NCBI RefSeq assembly: GCF_017921975.2
Contig: NZ_JAGEMO020000001.1
Coordinates: forward strand, 434,001-498,000
DNA: 64,000 nt
Direction: 5' to 3'
Origin: Hymenobacter terricola
Lineage (GTDB): Bacteria > Bacteroidota > Bacteroidia > Cytophagales > Hymenobacteraceae
Shown here: positions 26,939 through 36,194 of the stretch, piece after piece
Numbering within the stretch: position 1 is the stretch's first letter
How the letters are laid out: each line of letters opens with the position of its first letter
The notes under the pieces: generated by a model
What the model saw: the letters and a program-made list of their open reading frames with translations, nothing else
Databases searched by the model: none
Told to the model about the DNA's origin: nothing
Program-made: the position numbers and the translations under genes

Positions 26939-26971
26939 AACCGGCCCGCCAGCAGTGCTGACGGGCCGGTT
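26939..26971. terminator. Hairpin behind the T9SS protein gene
   Basis: Perfect 10-bp stem AACCGGCCCG / CGGGCCGGTT with a 13-base loop, 30 bases downstream (minus strand) of the stop of the gene at 27002-28879. It lacks a long T run. Confidence 0.55.
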
Positions 26972-27001
26972 CGGGTGAGAAAGTCGGGCCGGTCCGCCGG
27001 G

Positions 27002-28879
27002 CTACTGCAGGACGAGTTTCCGGGTGAAGGCAGTGGTGCCCACCTGGACGAACACCACGTACAGGCCGGGCGGGCAGCCGGCCAGGTCCAGGCGGGCGGC
27101 CCCGGTGCCGTCGGCCCCGACGGGCACCGGCCGCGCCTGCCCGACGGCGCGGCCCAAGGCGTCGCGCACCTGGGCCGTGGCTAGGGCGCGGGGCGGCAGC
27201 CCGGCCAGGGCCAGGGTGGCCGTGCCGCCGGCGGCGGGGTTGGGAAACACGCTCGCCAGGGCGGCCAGGGCGCGGGCCTGCTGGGCGGCGGTGGGCGCGC
27301 CGAAGGGGTAGAGGGTGAGCGTGGCCGAGCAGCCCAGGTTGTTGGTGACGGTGAGGGTGAGGGGGCTGCCGGGGGCGGGGGGCGTGGCGAAGCGGTGGGG
27401 CGGGGGCGAGGGCCCCTCGAAGAAGGCGCCGTCGGGGAAGTGCCAGCGCCAGCGCAGGAGCTGGGCGAAGCGGGGGCCGGGAGCGGAGAAGTCGACCAGG
27501 CGCAGCGTGTCGCGGGCGGGGCTCAGGGCGAAGCCGAAGCTGGGCAGGGGCGGGTGGGCGCAGTAGGCCGGGGCGTAGGGCGTGCCCGCGTTGGCGAAGC
27601 GGGTGAGCAGGCCGGCCGGGTCCTGGCTGGTGACCCCGCCCACGGTGTGGGGGATGAGGCGCTGCCCGGCCAGGGTGAGCGTGCCATCCGCTTGCAGGGC
27701 GGTTTGCTGCTGAGCCCCGGCAAAATACGTTTCCCAGACGGGGGCGGCCCCCGTGCCGGTGGGCGCGTAGGCGGCCAGGTAGCCGGAGTTGGGGTCGCTC
27801 AGGGGGACACGGGTGCGGAAGCCGTTGACCAGGTACTGCCCGTTGGCCAGCACCTGCACGTGGTTCAGGCTGGCGCTGGGGTACTGGGCGTTGAGGCCGC
27901 TGAGGCGCTGCTCCCACTGCACCACGCCCAGGCTGTCGAACTTGGCCAGGAAGCCCCGCGGGTTGGGGCAGCAGTTGAAGACGGGCAGGTACTTGTCGGG
28001 GTAGACGCTGCCCACCACCACGTACCCGCCGTCGGGCGTGGCCTGCACGTCGGCGGGCTCGTAGAGTTCGGAGATGCTGCCGAAGTACTCGCTGGCCAGG
28101 CGGAGGGTGTCGCCGTTGGCTTTGAGCCGCTGGGCCCAGCCGCTGCGCACCACAATGGCCCCCGGTGGGTACGGGGCCTGCCAGGCGCGGCCCTTCTGGC
28201 CAATGAGCACGTAAGAACCGTCGAGTAAAACAGTCATCGCGGCTACGTTCACTCCATCGGCAGCAGGTGTGTTGCCAGGGTATTGTCGCCGCCATACTAT
28301 CCGTTGCGCTGAGTCCAAGCGTACTACTTGCACCGCGTTCAAACCCCCATATGCTCCTTGCACATATGGTTGCAAATTGATGGTATGCGCCCATAAAAGC
28401 CCCTCGCTGGGCAACGGCAGCAAACCTGCTGGAGCTTGGCCGAAACGGTACTGACCCAAATACCGGGGGCGGCTGCGCCATGTACCGAACGAGTCGGTAC
28501 GGACGTAGAAAAGGGCTTCATCAAATGAATTTGCTACCGACGCGGTATCGGCGTAGCCGGTCAGCAACCAGTCGCCGCCATGTAAGGGCAGCATGTTCAG
28601 GTAGCTACCATTATTGAGCGTATAGCCCTGACTTTGAATGGTATCACCTTGCCCGTTGAACCACCAGAACCGAGCATTGCGGGTGACATAATTACCGAGT
28701 GGTCTCACCCGGCTACCGATGCCCGCTAGCCGGTTGGCGCGTACCTGCCGCAATTCTACTAGCCCGACTGTTGCCCGAGGCTCTTCTCCGAACGTTCGTT
28801 GCCAGACTTGGGTAGGCCGGGCGCTGGCGGTCGTGCTAAGGGCTACCCCCAGCACCACCAATGTTAAAAAGCGTATCAT
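27002..28879 (-). CDS. Secreted T9SS protein with type A sorting domain
   Basis: A 625-residue exported protein. The signal peptide is [20 protein letters not shown]. The body has repeated segments ending in phrases such as [42 protein letters not shown] and [11 protein letters not shown], that is, a beta-propeller-like series of about 50-residue repeats with a Gly-x-Tyr-x-hydrophobic core. A PKD-like stretch ([11 protein letters not shown]) precedes the C-terminal sorting domain, which opens with [10 protein letters not shown] and ends [10 protein letters not shown], as in Type IX type A signals. It is therefore expected on the cell surface or secreted. Function unknown. A leftover sorting domain (28885-29136) lies immediately upstream. 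Confidence 0.85.
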   Translation of the reverse strand: MIRFLTLVVLGVALSTTASARPTQVWQRTFGEEPRATVGLVELRQVRANRLAGIGSRVRPLGNYVTRNARFWWFNGQGDTIQSQGYTLNNGSYLNMLPLHGGDWLLTGYADTASVANSFDEALFYVRTDSFGTWRSRPRYLGQYRFGQAPAGLLPLPSEGLLWAHTINLQPYVQGAYGGLNAVQVVRLDSAQRIVWRRQYPGNTPAADGVNVAAMTVLLDGSYVLIGQKGRAWQAPYPPGAIVVRSGWAQRLKANGDTLRLASEYFGSISELYEPADVQATPDGGYVVVGSVYPDKYLPVFNCCPNPRGFLAKFDSLGVVQWEQRLSGLNAQYPSASLNHVQVLANGQYLVNGFRTRVPLSDPNSGYLAAYAPTGTGAAPVWETYFAGAQQQTALQADGTLTLAGQRLIPHTVGGVTSQDPAGLLTRFANAGTPYAPAYCAHPPLPSFGFALSPARDTLRLVDFSAPGPRFAQLLRWRWHFPDGAFFEGPSPPPHRFATPPAPGSPLTLTVTNNLGCSATLTLYPFGAPTAAQQARALAALASVFPNPAAGGTATLALAGLPPRALATAQVRDALGRAVGQARPVPVGADGTGAARLDLAGCPPGLYVVFVQVGTTAFTRKLVLQ

Positions 28880-28884
28880 GGCCG

Positions 28885-29136
28885 CTATTGTACCACCAGC
28901 CGCCGCGTTACCAAAGGCCAGCCATCAACAATGAGCGAACAGAAATAGATGCCAGCCGGGTAAGCCCCGAGTGACAGGTCGCCGTACTGATTGCCGGGGG
29001 ACGGGGGTATTGTCGCCGCCAGTTGCCCATCCAAGGCGCGGTAAATACGCAAGGTTGCTTGGTGCACCGTGCTGGGTACCGTATAAGAAAAACGAGTAGT
29101 ACCCGTGCCGGGGTTGGGAGGGGTAGAATTTTTCAT
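28885..29136 (-). pseudogene. Orphan T9SS type A sorting domain (gene remnant)
   Basis: An 83-residue frame made up of only a sorting domain: [52 protein letters not shown] and the ending TRRLVVQ. A sorting domain has no use without a cargo and the leader before the domain has no signal peptide, so this is best read as the 3' remnant of a decayed T9SS protein gene. The frame stays open upstream to 29655 but there it runs through a tandem palindrome array with no protein character. The stop lies 5 bases from the start of the next T9SS gene. Confidence 0.65.
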
Positions 29137-29260
29137 GTGCAACCAAACGGAAAAAGGCAAGGTGAGCAATCGTGCCGGCAAGGTGCTGGAAAGCAAGGGT
29201 ATTTGACCACGCGCAATCCTTGCGATGGAATTAAATAATATAGGATTTATGCGGCTGAAT

Positions 29261-29318
29261 AGCCGCGAAGCGGCGGCCCCGGTGGCGTGCAGGGGGTGCC
29301 GCCGCTTTGCGGCTTTTT
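29261..29318. repeat. 20-bp inverted repeat followed by T5
   Basis: AGCCGCGAAGCGGCGGCCCC (29261-29280) pairs with 29294-29313 at 18 of 20 positions, followed on the plus strand by T5. It could terminate plus-strand transcription, but no plus-strand gene ends here. Confidence 0.6.
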
Positions 29319-29446
29319 CGACGGCGGTGGTCCTACAATAATCAGGTACCCCAAGTTGCGAAGTAGCCGCAACCTGGGGCAGGTGCCGGTCCGAAGACTG
29401 CCTGACCAGCGCATTATAGTGGGTGCTTGTGCCGGTTGGGAAGGCA

Positions 29447-29629
29447 GGAAATCGGTTTCCCACCTCCTTGCCCAAGCCCGGGGCGCCAGAAAATCGATTT
29501 CTCCCCCCCTCCGCCCCAGCCCGAAGCCGCCAGAAATCAATTCCCCAACGCCCCGCCCCGCCCCGCACCAGCGGGAAATCAATTTCTCCCCCTCCGCCCG
29601 CGCCGGGAGCCTTCGGAAATCGATTTCCC
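29447..29629. repeat. Array of five GGAAATCGATTTCC-type palindromes at about 42-bp spacing
   Basis: Cores are at 29447-29461 (GGAAATCGGTTTCCC), 29489-29503 (GAAAATCGATTTCTC), 29533-29545 (GAAATCAATTCCC), 29574-29589 (GGAAATCAATTTCTCC) and 29615-29629 (GGAAATCGATTTCCC). Centres are 41-43 bp apart; the spacers are C/G-rich, pyrimidine-biased and not conserved. It lies in a 546-base gap that holds no credible gene, between the orphan sorting domain and the gene at 29683-30366. Confidence 0.8.
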
Positions 29630-29682
29630 GACGCTCCCGGCCCAGCCGGTATCAAAAAACAAATAGCCCGGCTTGGTTTCGT

Positions 29683-30366
29683 CTAAGCCGGGGTGGCGGG
29701 GGCCACTGCCGCCGGGTGGTCGGAATCAGGGTAGGGGAAGAAGGCCGCCGCCTGGGCCGGGGTTGCGGCAAAGGCATCGAGCAGGCGGCCGTGGAGGCGG
29801 AACAGCACCACGCAGGTGGCGTGCTCGGCCGTGTCGAGGGCGGAGCTGGCCACTTTGCCGGTTTTCACCTCGGTGCCCCGGCCGCTCAGGGCATTGCTGA
29901 GTTTCAGCAGCCAGGCGTCGCCTTCTTCGCCGGCGGTTTTGCCCAGGGTGTCTTGATACAGCTTGAGGCCATCGACGTAGGTGGTGGCTTCGGTGAGCAG
30001 CTCGCCGTGGTCGGCATCGTAGAGGCCGGTGGCCCCGTGGGGCAGGATGGTGAGCCGCTCCTCGGCGCCGGGGTTGGGGAATTTGGCGAAGACGGTGGTC
30101 GCGTTGGTGAGGCGCACCCAGGCCAGAAACTCGCGGATGGTGGTGCCCAGGGTAGCCACTTTGCCGCTCTGGCCGCCGCTGCCGGCCGCCTGCCGGGCCT
30201 GGCGTTGGGCATTGTAGAGGGGCTGGAGCAGGGCGGCTTCGGCAGCGCGGGCGGGGTCGGCCGCCAGGTTGCGGTAGGTCTGCTCCACGAAGGCCATAAA
30301 GGCATCATCGGAGAGGGAGGCGGCCAGGGCCAGAAAAAAGTTCTGGTAGTAGGATTGGTACTGCAT
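29683..30366 (-). CDS. Hypothetical soluble protein
   Basis: A 227-residue protein I do not recognise. It is Ala-rich and predicted helical, without signal peptide or membrane segment. Notable segments are YQSYYQNFFLALAASLSDDAF at the start, GTTIREFLAWVRL and FAKFPNPGAEERLTILPHGATGLYD in the middle. The tail is Pro/Ala-rich. The protein coded at 36888-37592 has a similar size, composition and an FPNG-E motif, so the two may be distant relatives, but the resemblance is weak. ATG 30364-30366 was chosen over one ten codons upstream because the extra residues lie in the control region. Confidence 0.7.
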   Translation of the reverse strand: MQYQSYYQNFFLALAASLSDDAFMAFVEQTYRNLAADPARAAEAALLQPLYNAQRQARQAAGSGGQSGKVATLGTTIREFLAWVRLTNATTVFAKFPNPGAEERLTILPHGATGLYDADHGELLTEATTYVDGLKLYQDTLGKTAGEEGDAWLLKLSNALSGRGTEVKTGKVASSALDTAEHATCVVLFRLHGRLLDAFAATPAQAAAFFPYPDSDHPAAVAPATPA

Positions 30367-30559
30367 CGGTAAAACGGAAAAAGTAAGGATGGACACTGCC
30401 GGGGCTCACGCTGCCGTAGACCGGATGCGCCAAATGTAAGCGCCGCGCGAGTAACCCCGACTTATATCTGATTATAGTGGTGCAGGTGAAATGTCTGCTC
30501 TCGGTTAAGCAGTCGTGCCAAAGTGAACGAGTAGAAGACCGTCATGCAGAGCGCAGGTT

Positions 30560-30628
30560 CCGGTCGGACCGCCCCAGGCGGTCCGACCGGTTGTCGTCAG
30601 GGCGGAATTGTTCCCCCGACAACCGGTC
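30560..30628. other. Nested GC-rich hairpins in a 407-base gene-free gap
   Basis: CCGGTCGGACCGCC (30560-30573) and its exact complement at 30577-30590 form a 14-bp hairpin with a 3-base loop. Its right shoulder GACCGGTTGTCG (30585-30596) alternatively pairs with CGACAACCGGTC (30617-30628). The two pairings exclude each other. The gap 30367-30773 holds no credible gene. Confidence 0.7.
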
Positions 30629-30773
30629 AGACCAGAGCCTACGCTTCCTTCTGCCCGACTACTTAGACCGGCCGTTGGATGAATCCTACCCATGCTTCCC
30701 AAGGAGATGTATTGTCCCGTGTCTCCCGCGCCCGAAACCATAGCCCCGCAGCAAGCAGGATAGCCAGGGGTAA

Positions 30774-33700
30774 CTACCGCACGATTTCCACCCAGCCCTT
30801 CACCTTGGCCGTGCCCTCGGCCCCGCCCAGCAGGTAGTAATAGATGCCGGCGGCCAGGCCCTCGCCGCCCCACTCGTTGTGGTACACCGGGCTGTCGAAC
30901 ACCGGCTGGCCCCAGCGCGAAAACACCTGGAGCCGGCCGGGGCAGCCCCCCAACGCGGGCGCGAACGTGTCGTTCTGCCCGTCATTATTCGGGGTGATGA
31001 TGTTGGGCACGTTGCCGGGCAGCACCTCCACCGGCGGCAGGGCAAACTGGCGCGGGCAGGGGCCCGTCGCGCCGCTGCTGGCGGGCAGCGCGGCCTGGGG
31101 CAGGTAGTGCCCGGCGGCGTAGCTGTGCAGCACCACGGCCCCGGTGGCCGGCGCGCTGCCATCGCCAAAGTCCCACTGCACCTGGCCGGCGGCCGGGCCC
31201 GTGGCCTCGAAGCGCAGGCGGCGCGGGGCCAGCAGGTTGCCGGGGCAGTCGGGCACCGTCCAGCCGGCGGCGAAAGTGGGCTGCACCGGCACCGTGACGC
31301 GGTAGGGGGCCGCGCCGCAGCCGCCGGGCAGCGTGTAGGTGAGCACGGTGGTGCCCGCGGTGCTGGGCGGGGTGAAGATGCCGGCCGCCGTCACGCCCGG
31401 CCCGCTCCAGGTGCCGCCCGCCGGGGTGGCCCGCAGGCGAAACGGCGTTTGGTCGGCGCACAGCACCGTGTCGGCGGGCAGGCGAATGGGGGGCAGCTGC
31501 GTCACTTCCACCACCTGGGTGGCCACGATGGTGCAGGTCAGAAACCGGATGGTGTAGGTGAGCGTGTGGCGGCCCGGCCCGGCCAGCGCCGGATTGAAGC
31601 GGTTGCCCACCACGCCCGGCCCGCCAAACACACCCCCGGCAGGCTGCGCCGTGAGCACCTCGCCGTGGGGCGGCACCGCCGTGCAGAAGCTGACGGGCGG
31701 CACGGGGTCGAGGTAGGGCTCGGGGCCGGCGCGTACTTCCAATTGCAGCTGGCCCGAGCCGGGGCACTGCGCGGGGTCGGTGGACGGCGGCCCGCTGTAC
31801 GACAGCGTTTGCATGCCCACCAGCGCCGGGCTGGGCGTGAAGGTGTAGCCCGCCGCCGGCGCGCCGGCCACGCCGGGGCCCGTCCAGGTGCCGCCCGCCG
31901 GGCTGGCTTGCAGCACCTGCGGGCCGGCCGTGGGGCACACCACGAGGGCGGGCGCGCCGAGCTGCACCGAACCCGAGTTCAGGCGCACGACGCGGCGGGC
32001 CCGGGGCGGGCAGATGTTCGGGCTCGTGACGGGCCCGGTGTAGGTGAGGGTGATGAGCGTGACGGCCTGGGTGCCCGCCAGCACCGGGCTGGGCGTGAAC
32101 GTGTAGCCCGCCACCACCGAGCCCGTCACGCCCGGCCCCGACCAGACGCCGCCCGCCGGCAGCCCGCCGCGCAGCCGGAAGGGCGCGGCAATGGAGCACA
32201 TCACGGTATCGGCGGGGGCCGTGGCCGTGCCGGCCACCGGGCGCACCGTCACGCTCAGGGTGTCGCTCGCGCCGGGGCAGTCGGGGGTGCCGGCAAAAAC
32301 GTAGGTGAGCAAGTGGTGGCCCACCAGCGCGGGGCTGGGCGTGAACACGTAGCCGCTGCCCGAAACGCTCACGCCGGTCCCCGTCCAGACGCCGCCGACG
32401 GGGCTGCCCGTCAGCGACACGGGCGGGTCGTTGGCGCACACCGTCAGGGGCGGGCCGAGGTCGATGACGCGCAGGCCCTGCACCGTAATCAAGAGGAAAG
32501 CGCTAACCGGACAGCGCCCCCCGGTGACGTAATACACCTGGTGCACGCCCGGCCCCGCCAGCACCGCATTGAAAGAGGAAGTGCCCGGCACGATGCCCGC
32601 ACCGGCAAAAAAGCCCCCCGCCGGCGTGCCCGTCAGCGGCACCGGCGGCGGCGCGGGGCCACGGGGCTGCAGGCAGATGATGCGGCTGGGCGCCGTGATG
32701 CGGGCCCGGGGCTGGGCCACCACCGTAATGCGCCGGGTGCTGGTGCCCGCGCACAGCCCCAGCAGCGGGCTGGTGTAGGTGAGCACGAAGGTGCCAAGCC
32801 GGGTGGTATCGGGCGTGAAAACGTAGCCCGCCGCCACCGAGCCCGTCACGCCGGAGCCCGTCCAGACGCCGCCCGCGGGCGAGCCGCCCAGCCGGATGGC
32901 GTTGGTGCGGGCGCACACCGTCAGGGTATCGGGCCCGGCGGGGGTGCTGCCAGACCCGAAAGCGAATTTGAACGCCGCGTTGTTGCAGTGGGCCGAGCCG
33001 TTGGTGGCGGTGTAGTAGGCCGCGCCGGGCGGAATGGGCAGGCCGCCGCCGCTGCCCTGGTTGCAGGCGCACAGGGCCTGGTAGAGGGTGCCCTGCGGGT
33101 CGAAGCGCGAGGTGCCGCCGTCGATGTGGTCATCGGCCGAGGTGCCGAAAAAGGTGGCGTAGTCGAGCACCCGTGCCCCGTCCGACAGCTGCATCAGGTA
33201 GAAGTCCATGCCGTCGGTGGTGGTCTGGAAGGCGTTGGGGGTGACGTCGAGGCCCACCGTGGAGCCGTTGTGCGGGTCGAGCCCGCCGCCCCAGCCGGCC
33301 ACGAACAGGCGGCCGTAGCAGTCCACCTCAAACGCCGTGGGCGAGATGTCGGGCATGGCCCGGCCGCTGCCAAACACGGTGGCAAAGCCGGCCGTCCGCA
33401 AGTCGGGGGCCAGCTGCTGAATGAACTGGTGGCCGTTGGGATTGGCGTACAAGCTGCCCGTCTGGCGGGGCCAGGCCGTGGCCAGCGTCTGGCCCAGCAC
33501 GTACACCTGCCCGCCCGCCGTCCGGCGCACGAAGTAGGCCTGGTCGTAGGTGCTGGTGCCCAGGTAGGTGCTCTGCGTGATGGCCCCGCCGGCGGTGAGG
33601 CGCGAAACAAAGCCGTCGACCCCGCCCGACAGATTGGGCTGGTACCCGCCAATGGCCCCGGCCAGGTTGGAGCTGGCCGTGCCGCCGGCCACCAGCAAGT

Positions 33701-35222
33701 CGCCGCTGGCCTCGTCGCGCTGCAGCGAGTAGGCCGCATCGGCCCCAAAGCCGCCCACCAGCGTGGTCCAGCGCACCCGGCTCAGGCTGGAATCGAGGCT
33801 GGTGACGAGGCCGTCGGTGAGGCCGCCGCGGTAGGTGGCGCCGGCCGCCAAGCCGGGGAAATTGGCCGAGCCCGTGACGCTGGCCACGTACACGTTGCCC
33901 TGCGGGTCGAGGGCGAGGTCGCCGCGAAAGGCGTCGCCGTAGTTGTAGCGGAGGTTGGGCGCGGGCGCGGCGGGGTCGAGCAGGCCATCGTTGGCCGTGC
34001 CGCCGAGGTAGGTGCTGGCGCGCAGCCGGCCGCCGCTGGCGTTCAGCCGGCTCAGCACGATATCGGACCCGCCCGCCAGCACAAAGGCCGACCCCACGCC
34101 GTAGGGTGCGATGCTGGTGCCGCCCTGAAACGTGCGCGTCACCGCTGCCGCCGTGGTGGGGTAGTCGGTCGACGACGTGGTGCCGAGCAGCAGCAGCTCG
34201 CCGCGCCCGTTCACCAGCAGGCTGTGCGGAAATTCCAGGCCGCTGCCGCCCAGGTAGGTGGCCCAGGCCCGTGCGCCCGCGCCCACCACGCCGGTGTTGA
34301 ACTTCATGATGGCCATGTCGGTGCTGCCGCTGAAGCTGGTTTGGTAGGCGCCGGTGGTGGTGGGGTAGCGCGGCTCGAACACCACGCCGGCCGTGTACAG
34401 GTTGCCGGCCGCATCGGAAGTGGCCGTGAAGCCCCAGTTTTCTACCGGCGAGCCGGTGTAGCTGGCAAACTGCACCACCGGGTCGATGACCAGCGGGCGG
34501 CGCCGGTCGTAGTCGCCCAGCCGGAAGCTGACCTCGGTGCCGCGCAGCTGGAAGGCGCAGGCCACGGCCTGGGGGTGGCCGGTGGCGGGGTCGGTTTGCC
34601 AGGCGCGGGGCTGCCGCTCGGTGAGCACGCCGGCCGAGGTTTGGACCAGCAGGTTGCCGGTGGCGGGGTCGAGGCGCAGGGCATCGGCCCCGGCGTAGCG
34701 CAGGCGCGGGCGGTGGGGGTTGGCGCCGGGGGCCAGCAACAGGTCGTATTCCAGCTCGTGGGCGGCGTTTTCTTTCAGCACCAAATCGGTGCCGGGCCAT
34801 AGCTGCTGGTAGCGCAGCTGGCGGAAGGCGCGGGCATCGGTGGCCCAACGGGCGGGGTCGGAGCCGCGCAGGTAGTGCTGGCGGGTGGGCGTGGCGTCTT
34901 CGGCCAGGAGGGCCAGCGCTTTGCCGGGGTTCACGAATTCGACTCGCAGGGCGTGGCTGGCGAGCTGGCCGCCGGGCGCAGGCCGGGCCTCGCCGCGCGG
35001 GTGGGGTGCGTGGTCGGGCAGGCCGGCGGTGAGGGCGTACGTCAGGCCAGTCGGCTCGACGAAAAGCCGGGCCCCGGCCGCAACATGCGCCGCGTAGTGC
35101 GCCCGCGCATCCCACTGGCCCTTGTTCTCAACAAACTCCACGGTACGAGCCGCTTCCTGTGCCCGCAGGGGCCAGGAAAAAGACACAAGCAGCAGGAGCA
35201 ACAGAGTAGCTGTTGGACGCAT
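30774..35222 (-). CDS. Giant surface protein with T9SS type B (gliding-motility-type) C-terminal domain
   Basis: A 1482-residue exported protein. After the signal peptide (MRPTATLLLLLLVSFSWPLRA) comes a domain opening VEFVENKGQWDARAHYAAHV (DUF7948-like), then SBBP-type beta-propeller repeats (about 240-760; units such as AGNLYTAGVV, LLLLGTTSSTDYPTT, WATYLGGSG). Next are seven repeats of about 75-90 residues with the core PAGGVWTGPGVTG-type phrase and a following FTPSPALVG. A PKD-like domain (VQWDFGDGSAPAT) and the C-terminal CHU_C/gliding-motility domain (NIITPNNDGQNDTF ... LQVFSRWGQPVFDS ... GIYYYLLGG) close the protein. The C-terminal domain directs secretion by the Type IX system. Likely an adhesin-like surface protein. 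Confidence 0.88.
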   Translation of the reverse strand: MRPTATLLLLLLVSFSWPLRAQEAARTVEFVENKGQWDARAHYAAHVAAGARLFVEPTGLTYALTAGLPDHAPHPRGEARPAPGGQLASHALRVEFVNPGKALALLAEDATPTRQHYLRGSDPARWATDARAFRQLRYQQLWPGTDLVLKENAAHELEYDLLLAPGANPHRPRLRYAGADALRLDPATGNLLVQTSAGVLTERQPRAWQTDPATGHPQAVACAFQLRGTEVSFRLGDYDRRRPLVIDPVVQFASYTGSPVENWGFTATSDAAGNLYTAGVVFEPRYPTTTGAYQTSFSGSTDMAIMKFNTGVVGAGARAWATYLGGSGLEFPHSLLVNGRGELLLLGTTSSTDYPTTAAAVTRTFQGGTSIAPYGVGSAFVLAGGSDIVLSRLNASGGRLRASTYLGGTANDGLLDPAAPAPNLRYNYGDAFRGDLALDPQGNVYVASVTGSANFPGLAAGATYRGGLTDGLVTSLDSSLSRVRWTTLVGGFGADAAYSLQRDEASGDLLVAGGTASSNLAGAIGGYQPNLSGGVDGFVSRLTAGGAITQSTYLGTSTYDQAYFVRRTAGGQVYVLGQTLATAWPRQTGSLYANPNGHQFIQQLAPDLRTAGFATVFGSGRAMPDISPTAFEVDCYGRLFVAGWGGGLDPHNGSTVGLDVTPNAFQTTTDGMDFYLMQLSDGARVLDYATFFGTSADDHIDGGTSRFDPQGTLYQALCACNQGSGGGLPIPPGAAYYTATNGSAHCNNAAFKFAFGSGSTPAGPDTLTVCARTNAIRLGGSPAGGVWTGSGVTGSVAAGYVFTPDTTRLGTFVLTYTSPLLGLCAGTSTRRITVVAQPRARITAPSRIICLQPRGPAPPPVPLTGTPAGGFFAGAGIVPGTSSFNAVLAGPGVHQVYYVTGGRCPVSAFLLITVQGLRVIDLGPPLTVCANDPPVSLTGSPVGGVWTGTGVSVSGSGYVFTPSPALVGHHLLTYVFAGTPDCPGASDTLSVTVRPVAGTATAPADTVMCSIAAPFRLRGGLPAGGVWSGPGVTGSVVAGYTFTPSPVLAGTQAVTLITLTYTGPVTSPNICPPRARRVVRLNSGSVQLGAPALVVCPTAGPQVLQASPAGGTWTGPGVAGAPAAGYTFTPSPALVGMQTLSYSGPPSTDPAQCPGSGQLQLEVRAGPEPYLDPVPPVSFCTAVPPHGEVLTAQPAGGVFGGPGVVGNRFNPALAGPGRHTLTYTIRFLTCTIVATQVVEVTQLPPIRLPADTVLCADQTPFRLRATPAGGTWSGPGVTAAGIFTPPSTAGTTVLTYTLPGGCGAAPYRVTVPVQPTFAAGWTVPDCPGNLLAPRRLRFEATGPAAGQVQWDFGDGSAPATGAVVLHSYAAGHYLPQAALPASSGATGPCPRQFALPPVEVLPGNVPNIITPNNDGQNDTFAPALGGCPGRLQVFSRWGQPVFDSPVYHNEWGGEGLAAGIYYYLLGGAEGTAKVKGWVEIVR

Positions 35223-35306
35223 AAGCACACGATTGGAAAGGAGGCCGGAAGCGGCACCGTGCCCTGCGCAAAAACAGTGCCTTGCTTTAACCTGCCCCTC
35301 TTGAAT

Positions 35307-35395
35307 GTAGGGGGCGGGGCTTGCCCCCGCCCGTCGTTGAACGAATCCGGTACCAGTCGTTCAACGACGGGCGGGGGCAAGCCCCCGCACCCTAC
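35307..35395. repeat. 38-bp inverted repeat, GGGGCTTGCCCCCGCCCGTCG type
   Basis: Arms at 35307-35344 and 35357-35395 match over their full length except near the outer end; the inner 26 bp (GCTTGCCCCCGCCCGTCGTT and on) are exact. The loop is 12 bases. The right arm overlaps the last codon and stop of truA (35392-35394). Confidence 0.85.
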
Positions 35396-36162
35396 CCCAG
35401 CCCGTTTGTCATCTCCGGCACAAGGCCCGGCGCGTACTCCACCCGGCTCAGAAACAGGCCGCGGGCCGGGGCCGCGCCGCCGGCATCTACCCGGCGCTGG
35501 GCCCAGAGCAGCGCCTGAAACTGGCGCGGCGTCATCTTGCCCCGGCCCACGTCGAGCAGGGTGCCCACCACCAGCCGCACCATGCCCCGCACGAAGCGGT
35601 TGGCGCGGATGCGGAATACCCAGCCGCCCGGCGCGGCGTGCCAGCCGGCCTCGTAGCAGTAGCACACGTAGTGGTCGACGCCGCCCTTGACTTTGGAAAA
35701 GGAGGTGAAATCGAACTGCCCGATGAGGCAGGCGGCCGCTTCGTTCATGGCCGCCACGTCCAGCGGCCGGTCGATGTACAGGGCGTGGTCGCGCCGGAAA
35801 GGGTCGGGCTGGGTCACCACGAAATACTCGTAGGTGCGCTCCTCGGCCGAGAAGCGGGCGTGGTCCTCGGCGGCCACCGGGTGCAGGCGCAGGGCGCCAA
35901 TGTCGGTGGGCAGGGCCCGGCGCAGGCGGTAGAGCAGCAGGTCCAGGGTGAGGTTCTCGGGCAGGTCGGCCTCGAAATGGGCAACCTGGTGGCTGGCGTG
36001 CACGCCGGTATCGGTGCGCCCGCTGCCCAGCGAGTGAATGGGCTGGCGCAGCACCTGGCTCAGGCAGCGGTCCACTTCGGCCTGCACGGTGAGGGTGTTG
36101 GGCTGCACCTGCCAGCCGTGGTAGCGCGTGCCGTCGTAGGCAAAATGAAAGAAGTAGCGCAT
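35392..36162 (-). CDS. truA: tRNA pseudouridine synthase A
   Basis: A 256-residue enzyme that converts uridines 38-40 of the tRNA anticodon arm to pseudouridine. The start MRYFFHFAYDGTRYHGWQVQP, the catalytic motif GSGRTDTGVHASHQVAHF (catalytic Asp in RTDTGVH), FSAEERTYEYFV and RANRFVRGMVRLVVGTLLDVG are all diagnostic. ATG 36160-36162 is the family start. The last residues (PEMTNGLG) and the stop codon run into an inverted repeat arm, so the natural C-terminus may have been altered slightly. Confidence 0.95.
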   Translation of the reverse strand: MRYFFHFAYDGTRYHGWQVQPNTLTVQAEVDRCLSQVLRQPIHSLGSGRTDTGVHASHQVAHFEADLPENLTLDLLLYRLRRALPTDIGALRLHPVAAEDHARFSAEERTYEYFVVTQPDPFRRDHALYIDRPLDVAAMNEAAACLIGQFDFTSFSKVKGGVDHYVCYCYEAGWHAAPGGWVFRIRANRFVRGMVRLVVGTLLDVGRGKMTPRQFQALLWAQRRVDAGGAAPARGLFLSRVEYAPGLVPEMTNGLG

Positions 36163-36194
36163 GAGGCGCAAAAGTACGGCCGGGAAGCAGCGCT

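Noticed and set aside
29447..29629. CRISPR array
   Set aside because: The repeats are short, degenerate palindromes with similar C-rich spacers, and no cas gene is near. The unit is too short for a CRISPR repeat.
29137..29655. Extended reading frame of the orphan sorting domain with GNRFP/EIDFP peptide repeats
   Set aside because: The peptide repeats are a by-product of the GAAATCGATTTC DNA array, and the pitch is not a constant number of codons. There is no signal peptide.
30879..34802. A 1307-codon open frame on the plus strand opposite the giant T9SS gene
   Set aside because: It has Gly/Ala/Arg/His-rich low-complexity composition and no domain, and is the mirror of a GC-rich coding frame. 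The minus-strand frame has a signal peptide, propeller repeats and a sorting domain.
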